Shown: piece after piece, positions 17,004 through 26,800 of the stretch
Numbering within the stretch: the stretch's first letter is position 1
Layout of the letters: each line of letters opens with the position of its first letter
NCBI RefSeq assembly: GCF_900167075.1
Contig: NZ_FUWH01000011.1
Span: 74,455-138,454 of the forward strand
Length of the DNA: 64,000 nt
Reading direction: 5' to 3'
Origin: Sediminibacterium ginsengisoli
GTDB taxonomy: Bacteria; Bacteroidota; Bacteroidia; Chitinophagales; Chitinophagaceae
Translations under genes and position numbers: made by a program
Notes under the pieces: model-generated
Seen by the model: the letters and a program-made list of their open reading frames with translations, nothing else
What the model was told of the DNA's origin: nothing
Databases searched by the model: none

Positions 17004-18002
17004 TTATAAGCGCGGACAGATGAAATATTCAACAGGATAAGGCCGGTTCTTTCTGCCGATAAAACTCAGCGAAAGCTCGAATGCATTTGGCGACCGGCTC
17101 ACATTTTTCAGGTTAGATGCATTCACGTCGTAGCTGATACCCAATACCATATTTCTGAAGTTCAGTCCGGCAAAAGGCACTACCGCATCATCAAAGCGAT
17201 AGTAACCACCCAGCAGTACATTGGTGTTTACATCGGCGGTGAGCTGAATATGCGCACCCAGCATTTTTTCTGTCTGGTTTCCCTGGGCCGAGTACAGGAA
17301 ATTAGGTGTAAGGAACAACGACTCTCCCAGCCCGATCCTTGCGCCGCCGTGAATATTCAGCCGCATGGGAATCTTCTCAGGACTGTTGGTATAAAACTTA
17401 TCATCGGGCCTGGTAAGGTGGTATACAGATACACCCCCGAAAATATTCACTTTCTTATCGGGTTCACCGTCGAAGTACAATGCACCGGCACCGGCATCGA
17501 AAGCGGTGCTGGCATACCTGTTCATAACATCACCACTTACGGTGGGATCGTACCCTGTTACAGGATTCCACTGATCGCCGAATGAAAGCTTACCCGGATC
17601 GAAGCGTCTGTCAAGCATCCCGGCCTGCAGGGCTAATACCAGGCGTTTATATCCTTCCGCACCAAAACGTACGCCGGTATAGGCAAATGTTACATAACCG
17701 CTGGTATACCTGTAACCTCCATCACCGGCAGTCTGGTTCAGAAGATTGATGCCGATATTATAGCTTTGGGATGTGGCAAGATCTGCCGATACGCCAACAG
17801 TTGAGAATGCTTTGGTGAGCTGGCTCCATTGCGAACGGTAATTGGCCGAGATACGGTAATCGCCGTCAATAGCACCGGTCAGCGCCGGGTTCAGCCACAT
17901 CGGGTAAGCATAATACTGCGAAAAATGCGGGTCCGTCTGGGCGGGAGCCTGCATGGTGTGCAGGGTCCCTATCAATAACATGCATACAAGTATTCGTTTC
18001 AT
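17004..18002 (-). CDS. PorP/SprF-family type IX secretion outer-membrane protein
   Basis: 332 residues. Signal peptide to about residue 22, then the family signature DPHFSQYYAYPMWLNPALTG, and a roughly 14-strand barrel pattern to the end (GISYDVNASNLKN, LSLSFIGRK). SprF in Flavobacterium is needed for surface display of the adjacent SprB adhesin. PorP-like proteins bind type B sorting domains and hold cargo at the surface. The gene starts 11 bp after the 2540-residue adhesin, the same arrangement as sprB-sprF, so it is very likely the partner of that adhesin. Confidence 0.93.
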   Translation of the reverse strand: MKRILVCMLLIGTLHTMQAPAQTDPHFSQYYAYPMWLNPALTGAIDGDYRISANYRSQWSQLTKAFSTVGVSADLATSQSYNIGINLLNQTAGDGGYRYTSGYVTFAYTGVRFGAEGYKRLVLALQAGMLDRRFDPGKLSFGDQWNPVTGYDPTVSGDVMNRYASTAFDAGAGALYFDGEPDKKVNIFGGVSVYHLTRPDDKFYTNSPEKIPMRLNIHGGARIGLGESLFLTPNFLYSAQGNQTEKMLGAHIQLTADVNTNVLLGGYYRFDDAVVPFAGLNFRNMVLGISYDVNASNLKNVSRSPNAFELSLSFIGRKNRPYPVEYFICPRL

Positions 18003-18013
18003 AATGCTTTTTT

Positions 18014-21000
18014 TTAACGTATTAAATTGAGTGATCCTGTTCTGGTGACCTTTGTGCCGTTTTGCAGCACGATATTGATGATATAGATATACACACCTGT
18101 AGGCTGACGTTTACCGTCTGAGATACCATCCCAGCCCTGCAGATCATTTTTCTGATTATACAGGAGGCTGCCCCATTGTGAATAGATCATGATATCCATA
18201 GATGCGATCGTATTGCCGTATGCCTTGAACCGATCGTTCCTGCCATCACCATTCGGAGAGAATGCATTCGGTATATAGATGCCATCACCCAGCGGATTAT
18301 CACTTGTACCATTCAGCGTTACAGAGAGCATTGAATTCTGGCAGGTAGTTACACCAAGAGCACGAACCTGGAAAGTGACAACATTGCCCGGTTGCAGATT
18401 TCCGACGGTATGTTTCAATCCTGCTGCACCTGTGGATGGCGTGGTGAAGCTGGTGCCGCCATTGGTAGTTACTTCATATCCGGCCGCACCTCCGATCGCA
18501 TTCCAGGAGAATGTAACCGATGTTGCCGTGCGTGAATCAACTACCGGTACGGGTGCAGGCAGTGGCTGCAGAATGGTAACCGGCAATGCCGTACGGCCGG
18601 TGCTGGTACAATTGAAACTGTTGGTGGCATCTACATAGTACACGCCGGATGCAGGTGCATTCACTGTATAGACTGTTCCGGAGAATACGCTGGTACCGCC
18701 TGTTGCTGCATTGTACCAGTTATATGTATTGCCGGTTACTGGCAGATCCACACGCAAAACCAGTGGCGCATTGGCACAGGCTTCTACAGTTGCAGGTACC
18801 AGTACAGGAGCTGCCGGACGGGGGTTCACCGTTACTGTCACTGCAGTACGTGTGCTGGTCTGGCCTTCAAATACAGCTTCCACATAATAGGTAATATTTA
18901 CAGACAGCGGATTGGTCGTAAAACTTGAGCCGGAGAATACGAGTGTGCCGCCTGTTGCTGCATCATACCACCTGTATGTATATACCGGGTTCGGGTTAAC
19001 AACCACCAGTGTAGCGGTATTGCCGGCACATACAGGTGCTGCATTTCCTGATACTACCGGTGCTGCAGGAGGCGGTGCCACGGTAACGACTACTTGTTTT
19101 CTTGCAGGCGAAGTGCAGCCGGCACCACTTACCGCTTCCACATAATAGCTGGTGGTAGCCGATACATTACCGGTGTTGAAACTCGTTCCAGTGTACAGCA
19201 ACATACCTCCCGATGCCGCACTATACCACCTGTAAGTAATGCCTGCCTGCGGATTATTGATATTGAATGTGGCCTGGCCGTTTGCAGATACCGTAAAGGA
19301 TGCCGGCACTACATCCGGTGTAGCCGGAGCAGGCAGAATATTCACGGTAGCAGTTGTTCTCGTACTGCCGCAGCCGTTTGTGCCGTTCGCTTCCGCATAG
19401 TAATTGGCCACTGTTCCGCTGAGCGGGTTGGTAGTAAACGTATTGCCCGTGAACAGCAGGTTACCTCCTGCCGGCGCATCATACCATCTGTACGTGAATG
19501 AAGGATCGGGCGACTGGATCGCAAGCACAGCCTGTGTTCCGCTGCATGCCGGCTGAGGAGCTACCGATACGGCAGGAGCAGCAGGAACCGGAGCTGCAAC
19601 CAGTGCAACAGCCGTACGTGAAGTACTGCTGCAACCCGTACTCACGGCTTCCGCGTAAAGTGTAACATTGGCATTAACAGCACCCGTAGTAATGGTAGCG
19701 CCGCTGTACAACAGGTTGCCACCACCTGGCGCATCGTACCAGTTATATACAAAACCACTCTGAGGATTGAGGATATTCAGCGTAGCAGGACTGCCTGTAC
19801 ATACGTTGGTAGTAGCAGTACCAGTGATCTGCGGAGCGGCCGGTGTTGTTCCTGCAGTAATATTCACGGCAGTACGGTTGCTTGTACAACCAGCCGCCGT
19901 CATTGTTTCGGCATAATAAGAACTGCTGCCGGCAACAGCTGTGGTATTGAATACGGTACCGCTGTTGAGCGACGAACCTCCTACAGGCACATTGTACCAG
20001 TTATAGGTAGCAGCAGGATCAGGACTCTGAACCTGCAATGACACAGGCGCACCCGAACAGGTATTCACACTTGCAGGAGCAATCACAGGAGCCGAAGGTT
20101 TAGGGCTCACATTTACTGTTACGGTAGTACGCGCGCTCGACTGACCGTCTTTCACCGCAGCCACATAATAGCTGGTAGTATTGCTCAGCAACGGTGTGGT
20201 GATGCTGGTGGAAGTAAAGAGCAGGTTACCGCCCGTTGAAGCATCGTACCAGTTATAGCTGACACCTGCTTCCGGATTAACAATGGCAAGCGTTGCCGAA
20301 GTACCTGCACATACAGGAGAACCATTGCCGGTTACTGTAGGAGCAGACGGCATATTTCCAACTGTTACCGTAACAACCTGGCGGCCGTTGCTGGTACATC
20401 CCGCACCGTTTACAGCTTCAACAAAATAAGAAGCATTTGCGTTTACAGGACTTGCAGAGAAATGTGTACCGGAGTATAGTAAAGTGCCTGCGGATGCCGC
20501 ATTATACCAGTTATACGTTACACCAGCCTGCGGGCTTACTACATCAAACACAGCAGTACCGCCTGCAGTTACATTAAGTGTGGCCGGAGCAATTTCAGGA
20601 AGATCCGGTTTCTGATTCACAGTAACAGCAACTGTGGTACGAGTACTGGTACAACCTGCAGAACTCATCGCTTCCACGAAATAACTGGTGTTATTATCCA
20701 GTGCAGGTGTGCTGAACGATGTTCCGGTGTAAAGGAGATTTCCTGCAGCAGCCGCATCATACCAGCGGTATGTTATACCTGGTGCGGGACTTTGTACTAC
20801 CAGTATTGCGCTGCTGTTTGCACAAACAGAACCACCGGTAACACTGGCAGCAGGAGCAGCCGGGATCGTTGTTTCCTGCAGCACCACAGCAGTTCTGCTG
20901 CTGCTGAGGCAGCCCGCTGCGGTAGATGCTTCCACATATACGGTAACAGTGCCGCTAACAGGGTTGGCAGAAACAGAAGCACCGGTATAGAGCAGATTGC

Positions 21001-24000
21001 CGTTGACTGGCGCATCATACCACCTGTATACATAACCAGGCTGAGGATTGAGAACGGAAAGTGTAGCCTGTGCACCTGTACACACCTGAATATTATTGCT
21101 GGCGGTCTGAGGCGCAGCCGGAGCAGGAGAAACAGTAAGGTTCACAGCAGTACGTCCGCTGCTTCCGCATCCGCCGCCGCTTACTGCCTCAACATAGTAT
21201 GCGGTATTTTCTGTTACCGGCGGTGTTGTAAATGAAGCACCGGTATATACGATACTTCCGCCGGCACTTGTTTTATACCAGTTATAAGTGACACCAACAA
21301 CCGCATTGCTCACACTGAGCACCGCTCCCGTATTAATGCACACATTGGTATTACCTGCAATCACAGGCAGATCCGGCGCAGCCGTTACCGTTACCGCAAC
21401 TGCTGTACGCGTACTGCTCGGGCAATTGGTGCTGTTTACAGCTTCAACGGAATAATTGGTTGAGTTCGATAAGACCGGCGTGGTATAGGCTATGCCGGTA
21501 TGTGCGAGTACATTACTGCCGTCGTACCACCTGTAGGTTAAAGTATTATCCGGATTGGTTACTTGTAAAGTAGCAGCAGTACCTGCACAGATAACAGGAT
21601 TGGCAGATGCAACTGCCGGTGCTGCCGGTGCCGGATTCACAACCACCATCACCGGTACCCTTGTCGGATTCACACAGTTATTGGAAGTTCTTGCTGCTTC
21701 TGCATAATAAGTAACGGAAGATGTGATATTGGGAACTGAAATATTGTTTCCTGTTGCAAAGGCGACACCTCCGGATGGTGTTGTATACCATGATACAGTT
21801 ACATTGCTTCTTGGTGTAACAGCCAGGTTCGCCGTACCTCCGTTACATAATGTAACGGTATTGGCGGTTGGCACAGGAGGTGATACCTGTATGGTTGCAT
21901 AGTAAATGCGCACATTATTCAACGCGCCTACCAATCCGCCATCGAGTGTTACCTGTACCCTGTCGAATGCTGCTGCAGGTGTAAAGCGAACGGCGAATTT
22001 AGTACCACCGAGCAGGGTGATGTTCACTAACGCATCATTAATCGCCCGTACATCGCCATTGGAAACACCGCCATTGAATGTCTCGATACGAATTGCACCG
22101 GCAATGGTTGCAGTTGCCAGACCCACAGGTCCTTCCATGATCAGTTGCAGCGCATCACCTGTTTCGCTCACATGCGGAAAGATCAGTGTCTGCTGGATAT
22201 AAGCACCCAGTGCCGCAACGGTCATATTCAGCTGGCTGAATGTTGTGGTGTCCGTATCCGTTGCACCGCCCGGTGTAGATACGTTACAACCGATGCACAC
22301 AATAGCGTTGGTATTGGAGGTTTCGCTGGTAGCTGCATCGCAGGTAAGGTTATTTACAGCATTAACGGTAATGGTAACAGGAGTCCGGGTAGTACTGCGG
22401 CAACCTGCGGCCGATGCAGCTTCTGCATAGAATGTAGTGGTAGCTGCAAGTGCAGGTGTGGTATAGGTTGTACCTGTGGCTGCAGATACACCACCTGTAG
22501 ATTGTGTATACCAGTAATATGTATTTCCACCAACAGGTCCGCTGATGGCAAGTGCTGCTGTTTCACCGGATGAGATGGTGGCTGATGGCGGTGTTACCGT
22601 TACCGTTGGTGCTGCCGGGGCAGGATTTACAGTAACAGGAACGGCTGTACGCGGACCAGGGCAACCTGCACCGGATACAGCCTCCACATAATAGGTTTTG
22701 TCTGACGTTAACGAAGCGGTAGTATAAGATGCGCCTGTACCAAGCACAGCACCTGCGGCCGGAACATCGTACCAGCGGTAAGTATAACCAGATACAGGAT
22801 TCTGGACCGATAATGTAGCTGAACTTCCCGCGCAAACGGTAGTGCCTGCTGCAGATGTAACCGGTGCAGCCGGAATGGTATTGGCCGTAACGGTCACCTT
22901 GATCCTGTTGGCACTGCTGCAGCCACCTGCATTCACAGCTTCAACATAAAATGCGGTATCCGTGGTAATATTGCCTGTTGTAAAGTTTGTACCTGTATGC
23001 ACTGCTGTTCCGCCCGTAGCAGCTGTATACCAGTTGTACGTAAGCGCCGGATCGGGCGATTGTATACTCATGGACGCGGTACTGCCCGAACAGATGTTTA
23101 CCTGCGTTGCCGTTACCACCGGATCTGCAGGTACTGCGCTCACGGTAATTGCTACCGGCAGCCTGGCGGCCTGCTCACAACCGGTACTGCTTACTACTGC
23201 GAGATAATAAGTTGTTGTTGCATTGATCACCGGTGTGGTGAAGCTGCCTCCCGTAAACAGAAGCGTGCCGCCTGTTGCCGCATCATACCAGCGGTAAGAA
23301 TTACCCGCAATGGCTGCCGCATTCAATGTTACGGAAGACGCGGCACAGATCGCAGGTGCTGAAGGTGTTACTGCCGGGAATGGTTTAATACGTACCGCAT
23401 AACGGATACCGGCATTGTAAATAAGACCGGCCAGCCCCGACGACACCCTGATCTGTACCCTGTCGAACGCAGCCTGCGGCACAAAACTGATCACCGCATC
23501 CTGGCCGCCGTTCAATAACTGTACATTCACCAGCGCATTATTGAATGCAGTTCTGTCGTTGTTATAAGTAACTCCGTTATAGCTGGCCACCTGCAGCGAA
23601 GACAACAGGTTCACATCCGCAACGCCTGTATTGAAATGCAGACCGATCCTGACCGTATCAGCCGCCGCTGCCGCAAACGGGAATACAAGTGTCTGCTCTG
23701 CATAAGCACCTGCCAGTCCGGCTACTACAGATAAAGTTGAATAACTCGTCGTATCCGTATCCGTAGCCCTTGCTGCATTTGAAACACTGCAGGCAACGCA
23801 TAAGCCGCTGATATCTGTTGTTTGTGAAGTAGCCCGGTCGCAGGGTGTATTGTTGGCAATGGATCCTGATACTGTAACAGGAACAGCCAGCCTTGCTGCC
23901 GAAACGCAGCCCGCTGTTGATCGAGCTTCTACATAATAAGTTGTGGATGCATTCAGTACCGGTGTGGTAAAGGATGCGCCCGTATATATTGCGCTGCCGG

Positions 24001-25636
24001 CCGTATTCACCAGGTACCAGTTGTAAGTGGCCGATGCATCTGACGAAGAGGCGGTGAAGCTCGCAGTTTCACCCGCAGCTATGGTAGCAGATGGCGGCGT
24101 CACCGCAAGGTTTGCCGGGAGCGCATTCACCGTTACACCGAGCGGTGTACGCGTTGCTGAAGCACAGCCCTGGTTTACTGCCTCTGCATAATAAACGGTT
24201 GAATTGGCCGGGCCGGCGATGGCAAGCGAATCTCCGCTAAAGAATGACGTACCTCCTGCCGGAACGGTGTACCACTTAAAGTCGACCCCGGCTGGCGCAG
24301 TAGCAACTGCTTTAACCGAATCGCCAACACAGATCGATAACGTTGACGGGGAAATAGCCGGCGCTGCCGGAATCGCTACAGGGTTAATCACAACCGCAAC
24401 ACGATTCGGATTAACACAGCCGTTCCTTGCAGCCTGCGCATAATAGGTAACGGAGCTGTTCACCGGCGGTGTGGTAAAGAAAGCACCGGTAGCAACAGCA
24501 GATCCTCCGGATGCTGTTGTGAACCAGCTGATATCTGCACCTGCCGGGAGAGCTGCATTGATAGTAGCAGAGGATCCCGCACAGACAGTTTGTATATTTT
24601 GTGAGAAGGATATGACTGCTGCATCATAGATCCGAAGGGTTGATAACGCAGCAACAAGCCCGTTGATGCTCACACTCACCCCGTCGAAAGCATGGTTGGC
24701 AGCGAAAGTGACACTGTATTTACCCTCCTGGTTCAGCAACTCCACCCGCGCGAGTCCGCCGCCGAGTGTAACCGGGTTGCCGTTGGCAGTATTACCCGTA
24801 TACGTTTCTACCCTTATACCACCCAGCACCTGCGCATCTATCACCTGCGAGGGCACCTGCAGCATCAGCCGTATACTATCGCCGGCAGCAAAACCGGAAG
24901 GGAATTTCAGCAATTCGCCTACATAACCCAGTGCGCCTACGGTAGATCTTACAGCTGAATAAGTGCTCGTATCCCTGTCGACCGCTCTGCCCGGATTGTC
25001 CACGCTGCAAAGCACACATACGCCCGAGAATACGGTACCGCCCTGTGCATTAGCCTGGATACCTGATCTGTTCACGATCACCGGAGGTGTAACATAAGCC
25101 TGTGCTGCATAAACACGCAGCGACGACAACAGGCTCACCGCACCGTTCAGTGAAACGCTCACACCATCGAACGGCATGGTGGCGGCAAACGAAAGCCTGA
25201 ATTTATTGGTATTGCCGCCTAAGAGCTGCACACGGGCAAGTGAGCCCGTTATTGCATCCCCGTTGGGCGTAGTACCCATATAGGTCTCAAGCCTGATACC
25301 ACCCAGCAGCTGGGCGGAAATAAGGGTTGACGGCACTTCCAGCATTACACTTACCGTATCTCCTGTCAGATAAGTACTGCCGAAACGCAGCAGCTGACCG
25401 AAATAGCCTGTAGCACCAACTGTAGTGTTAATGACAGAAAAAGTGGTGGTGTCGCCATCTGTGGCCCGGCCGGGATTTTGAACGGCACAGAGCACACATA
25501 CGCCGCTGGCAACCTGTTGCTGTGAAGTGGCATAGCCGCATGGCACCTGCAATTGTGCCCGGGAAAACCGTGAGAAAAGGCAAAAGAGTAACGTTAGCGC
25601 AATAAATGCACTTTTAGAAGAGTGGAGTTTCTTCAT
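18014..25636 (-). CDS. Giant T9SS type B cargo adhesin (2540 aa) with Ig-like repeats
   Basis: Signal peptide (residues 1-27), then modules. Two copies of a roughly 150-residue domain with the motif GVCVLC (residues 31-180 and 195-340) are followed by 3 Ig-like CHU_C-associated domains of about 82 residues. Then come copy 3 of the CxxC domain, 4 Ig-like domains, copy 4, and 13 Ig-like domains, 20 Ig-like domains in all. A fibronectin-III-like domain follows (TSVTFSWNAIGGAAGYEV). The end is a gliding-type sorting domain (IPNAFSPNGDGRND, GWDG, PTGVYIYII). Typical Ig units carry WYDA, FTTP, TYYVEA and one N- and one C-proximal Cys. Type B domains direct export by T9SS and capture by PorP. It is first in the operon with the PorP- and PorE-like genes. 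Likely a surface adhesin or gliding filament protein; binding target unknown. Confidence 0.94.
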   Translation of the reverse strand: MKKLHSSKSAFIALTLLFCLFSRFSRAQLQVPCGYATSQQQVASGVCVLCAVQNPGRATDGDTTTFSVINTTVGATGYFGQLLRFGSTYLTGDTVSVMLEVPSTLISAQLLGGIRLETYMGTTPNGDAITGSLARVQLLGGNTNKFRLSFAATMPFDGVSVSLNGAVSLLSSLRVYAAQAYVTPPVIVNRSGIQANAQGGTVFSGVCVLCSVDNPGRAVDRDTSTYSAVRSTVGALGYVGELLKFPSGFAAGDSIRLMLQVPSQVIDAQVLGGIRVETYTGNTANGNPVTLGGGLARVELLNQEGKYSVTFAANHAFDGVSVSINGLVAALSTLRIYDAAVISFSQNIQTVCAGSSATINAALPAGADISWFTTASGGSAVATGAFFTTPPVNSSVTYYAQAARNGCVNPNRVAVVINPVAIPAAPAISPSTLSICVGDSVKAVATAPAGVDFKWYTVPAGGTSFFSGDSLAIAGPANSTVYYAEAVNQGCASATRTPLGVTVNALPANLAVTPPSATIAAGETASFTASSSDASATYNWYLVNTAGSAIYTGASFTTPVLNASTTYYVEARSTAGCVSAARLAVPVTVSGSIANNTPCDRATSQTTDISGLCVACSVSNAARATDTDTTSYSTLSVVAGLAGAYAEQTLVFPFAAAAADTVRIGLHFNTGVADVNLLSSLQVASYNGVTYNNDRTAFNNALVNVQLLNGGQDAVISFVPQAAFDRVQIRVSSGLAGLIYNAGIRYAVRIKPFPAVTPSAPAICAASSVTLNAAAIAGNSYRWYDAATGGTLLFTGGSFTTPVINATTTYYLAVVSSTGCEQAARLPVAITVSAVPADPVVTATQVNICSGSTASMSIQSPDPALTYNWYTAATGGTAVHTGTNFTTGNITTDTAFYVEAVNAGGCSSANRIKVTVTANTIPAAPVTSAAGTTVCAGSSATLSVQNPVSGYTYRWYDVPAAGAVLGTGASYTTASLTSDKTYYVEAVSGAGCPGPRTAVPVTVNPAPAAPTVTVTPPSATISSGETAALAISGPVGGNTYYWYTQSTGGVSAATGTTYTTPALAATTTFYAEAASAAGCRSTTRTPVTITVNAVNNLTCDAATSETSNTNAIVCIGCNVSTPGGATDTDTTTFSQLNMTVAALGAYIQQTLIFPHVSETGDALQLIMEGPVGLATATIAGAIRIETFNGGVSNGDVRAINDALVNITLLGGTKFAVRFTPAAAFDRVQVTLDGGLVGALNNVRIYYATIQVSPPVPTANTVTLCNGGTANLAVTPRSNVTVSWYTTPSGGVAFATGNNISVPNITSSVTYYAEAARTSNNCVNPTRVPVMVVVNPAPAAPAVASANPVICAGTAATLQVTNPDNTLTYRWYDGSNVLAHTGIAYTTPVLSNSTNYSVEAVNSTNCPSSTRTAVAVTVTAAPDLPVIAGNTNVCINTGAVLSVSNAVVGVTYNWYKTSAGGSIVYTGASFTTPPVTENTAYYVEAVSGGGCGSSGRTAVNLTVSPAPAAPQTASNNIQVCTGAQATLSVLNPQPGYVYRWYDAPVNGNLLYTGASVSANPVSGTVTVYVEASTAAGCLSSSRTAVVLQETTIPAAPAASVTGGSVCANSSAILVVQSPAPGITYRWYDAAAAGNLLYTGTSFSTPALDNNTSYFVEAMSSAGCTSTRTTVAVTVNQKPDLPEIAPATLNVTAGGTAVFDVVSPQAGVTYNWYNAASAGTLLYSGTHFSASPVNANASYFVEAVNGAGCTSNGRQVVTVTVGNMPSAPTVTGNGSPVCAGTSATLAIVNPEAGVSYNWYDASTGGNLLFTSTSITTPLLSNTTSYYVAAVKDGQSSARTTVTVNVSPKPSAPVIAPASVNTCSGAPVSLQVQSPDPAATYNWYNVPVGGSSLNSGTVFNTTAVAGSSSYYAETMTAAGCTSNRTAVNITAGTTPAAPQITGTATTNVCTGSPATLNILNPQSGFVYNWYDAPGGGNLLYSGATITTGAVNANVTLYAEAVSTGCSSTSRTAVALVAAPVPAAPAVSVAPQPACSGTQAVLAIQSPDPSFTYRWYDAPAGGNLLFTGNTFTTNPLSGTVANYYAEANGTNGCGSTRTTATVNILPAPATPDVVPASFTVSANGQATFNINNPQAGITYRWYSAASGGMLLYTGTSFNTGNVSATTSYYVEAVSGAGCTSPARKQVVVTVAPPPAAPVVSGNAAPVCAGNTATLVVVNPNPVYTYRWYDAATGGTLVFSGSSFTTNPLSVNITYYVEAVFEGQTSTRTAVTVTVNPRPAAPVLVPATVEACANAPLVLRVDLPVTGNTYNWYNAATGGTSVFSGTVYTVNAPASGVYYVDATNSFNCTSTGRTALPVTILQPLPAPVPVVDSRTATSVTFSWNAIGGAAGYEVTTNGGTSFTTPSTGAAGLKHTVGNLQPGNVVTFQVRALGVTTCQNSMLSVTLNGTSDNPLGDGIYIPNAFSPNGDGRNDRFKAYGNTIASMDIMIYSQWGSLLYNQKNDLQGWDGISDGKRQPTGVYIYIINIVLQNGTKVTRTGSLNLIR
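18569..21127 (-). repeat. Two-copy five-domain super-repeat (Ig-like 11-15 and 16-20)
   Basis: Unit 1 spans 19850-21127 (1278 bp) and unit 2 spans 18569-19849 (1281 bp). Domain-by-domain comparison pairs 11 with 16, 12 with 17, 13 with 18, 14 with 19 and 15 with 20. The third domain of each unit lacks the first Cys and the fourth lacks the second Cys. Confidence 0.75.
21885..25546 (-). repeat. Four dispersed copies of a CxxC-containing domain
   Basis: Copies lie at about 25097-25546, 24617-25054, 23385-23857 and 21885-22356. Shared features are C(V/I)xC, A.D.DT.T(Y/F)S, a G-E/Q-L-F stretch, I(R/Q)(L/V)(E/A)(T/S)(Y/F), and a closing FD.V.(V/I) block. The first two are adjacent (160-residue period); the others separate blocks of Ig-like domains. 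Confidence 0.75.
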
Positions 25637-26111
25637 GACATTAATTTTTCGGGTCAGAACAAAATCAAAAAATAAACAGGCACATTTTGGTACTGGCAGT
25701 AATCAGGTCACTAGTCAAAACAGTGAACAGGATAGTGGATGTGAGATGTAGGGGTAAGTATCGACAAGGTTGATTGAATTGCTTTAACAAATTTATAAAT
25801 GCTATATATAGCAGAAAAGAGGCTATCTACTGAATTTTAGAAGCACCCGCTTTTGCGGTTTTTACGCATCGCCTGGATTTTATTTTTAAATCATGCAGCA
25901 TATTGATTTGCAACATATTCAGAACAATTCCATACCATGTTTATTTGATTCTTCTGCGATTATCTGCGGTATAAAAACCGTAGAACTACGTATCAAATGA
26001 AAAACTTAATATGTTAATTTTATTAACGTTACCGGTTTAATCACCCGTGATCGGCATAACATCATTTTTGTTCGATGGTACTCTGGCCTGATCCTCATTT
26101 AATGATTGGTT
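25637..26111. promoter_or_regulatory. Divergent regulatory region between adhesin operon and response regulator
   Basis: 475 bp, AT-rich, no gene. It contains palindromes at 25791-25800 (ATTTATAAAT), 25800-25813 (TGCTATATATAGCA), 26013-26027 (GTTAAT-N3-ATTAAC) and 26040-26051 (ATCAC-N2-GTGAT). A short CCGC/GCGG hairpin followed by five T lies at 25847-25863. A weak minus-7-like CATTTTTG sits at 26063-26070. Promoters of both transcription units must lie here. Confidence 0.5.
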
Positions 26112-26771
26112 ATGACAAAAAATATACATATTGTAATAGCTGATGATCATCAGGTATTCAGGGAAGGGGTTAAAAGTGTTGTGAAGAAAGCTGGTTATAT
26201 TGTCATAACCGGGGAAGCTGGCACCGGCAAAGATGCTGTTGACCTTGTCAGGGATAAAAAACCCGATGTGATCCTTCTCGATATCATCATGCCGAGCATG
26301 AACGGCATAGAAGCCGCCCGCATCATCAGGCAGAAATACCCGCATACGGCCATCATCGCACTTTCCTGGTTCACAGACCGTCAATATGTGCTCGATATGA
26401 TACATGCAGGCGCTATCGGTTATGTTACCAAGAACTGCGCAAAGAACGATATCGTCAATGCCATCAATTCCGTTATACAGAACGTTCCTTATTATACTTC
26501 CGAGATCGCCAATATTCTTACACAGGTTGTGAAACACGGAAACTTTCCGGGCAGCGCACATGAAGACAACTGTGTTTTCAGTGAAACGGAACTGAGCATC
26601 ATCGACCTGATCTGCCAGCAGAGTACTACCAAAGAGATCGCTGATAAATTATTCCTGAGCACGCGCACTATTGAGGGATACCGCAAAAAAATCGAAGACA
26701 AGATGCAGGTGAAAAATACGGCCGGGATTGTTATTTATGCCATTAAAAAAGGGATCTATCGTATTGATTAG
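26112..26771 (+). CDS. NarL/FixJ-type response regulator
   Basis: 219 residues from the ATG at 26112. Receiver domain: acidic pair Asp11-Asp12 (IADDHQVFREG), phospho-acceptor Asp57 (ILLDIIMPSMNG), the switch residue in IALSWF, and the Lys in GYVTKN. The C-terminal LuxR-type helix-turn-helix reads FSETELSIIDLIC, STTKEIADKLFLSTRTIEGYR, about residues 155-215. It binds DNA as a phosphorylated dimer. No histidine kinase is adjacent, so it is an orphan in this window. Its position opposite the giant adhesin operon makes control of that operon a reasonable guess. The stop codon lies inside a terminator hairpin. Confidence 0.93.
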   Translation: MTKNIHIVIADDHQVFREGVKSVVKKAGYIVITGEAGTGKDAVDLVRDKKPDVILLDIIMPSMNGIEAARIIRQKYPHTAIIALSWFTDRQYVLDMIHAGAIGYVTKNCAKNDIVNAINSVIQNVPYYTSEIANILTQVVKHGNFPGSAHEDNCVFSETELSIIDLICQQSTTKEIADKLFLSTRTIEGYRKKIEDKMQVKNTAGIVIYAIKKGIYRID

Positions 26772-26780
26772 ATCCCTTTT
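26747..26780. terminator. Bidirectional terminator overlapping the regulator stop codon
   Basis: 11-bp stem AAAAGGGATCT/AGATCCCTTTT with a 12-base loop. A-rich on one side and T-rich on the other, so it can serve both the regulator and the convergent MG2 gene. Confidence 0.8.
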
Positions 26781-26800
26781 AAAATATCGGTGCCGTTATT

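Noticed and set aside
18569..25546. Repetitive DNA considered as CRISPR or satellite
   Set aside because: Repeats are long, in frame, diverged and encode domains; no short identical repeats with unique spacers.
25847..25863. Short CCGC/GCGG hairpin with five T as a small-RNA terminator
   Set aside because: Only a 4-bp stem and no promoter evidence for a small RNA.
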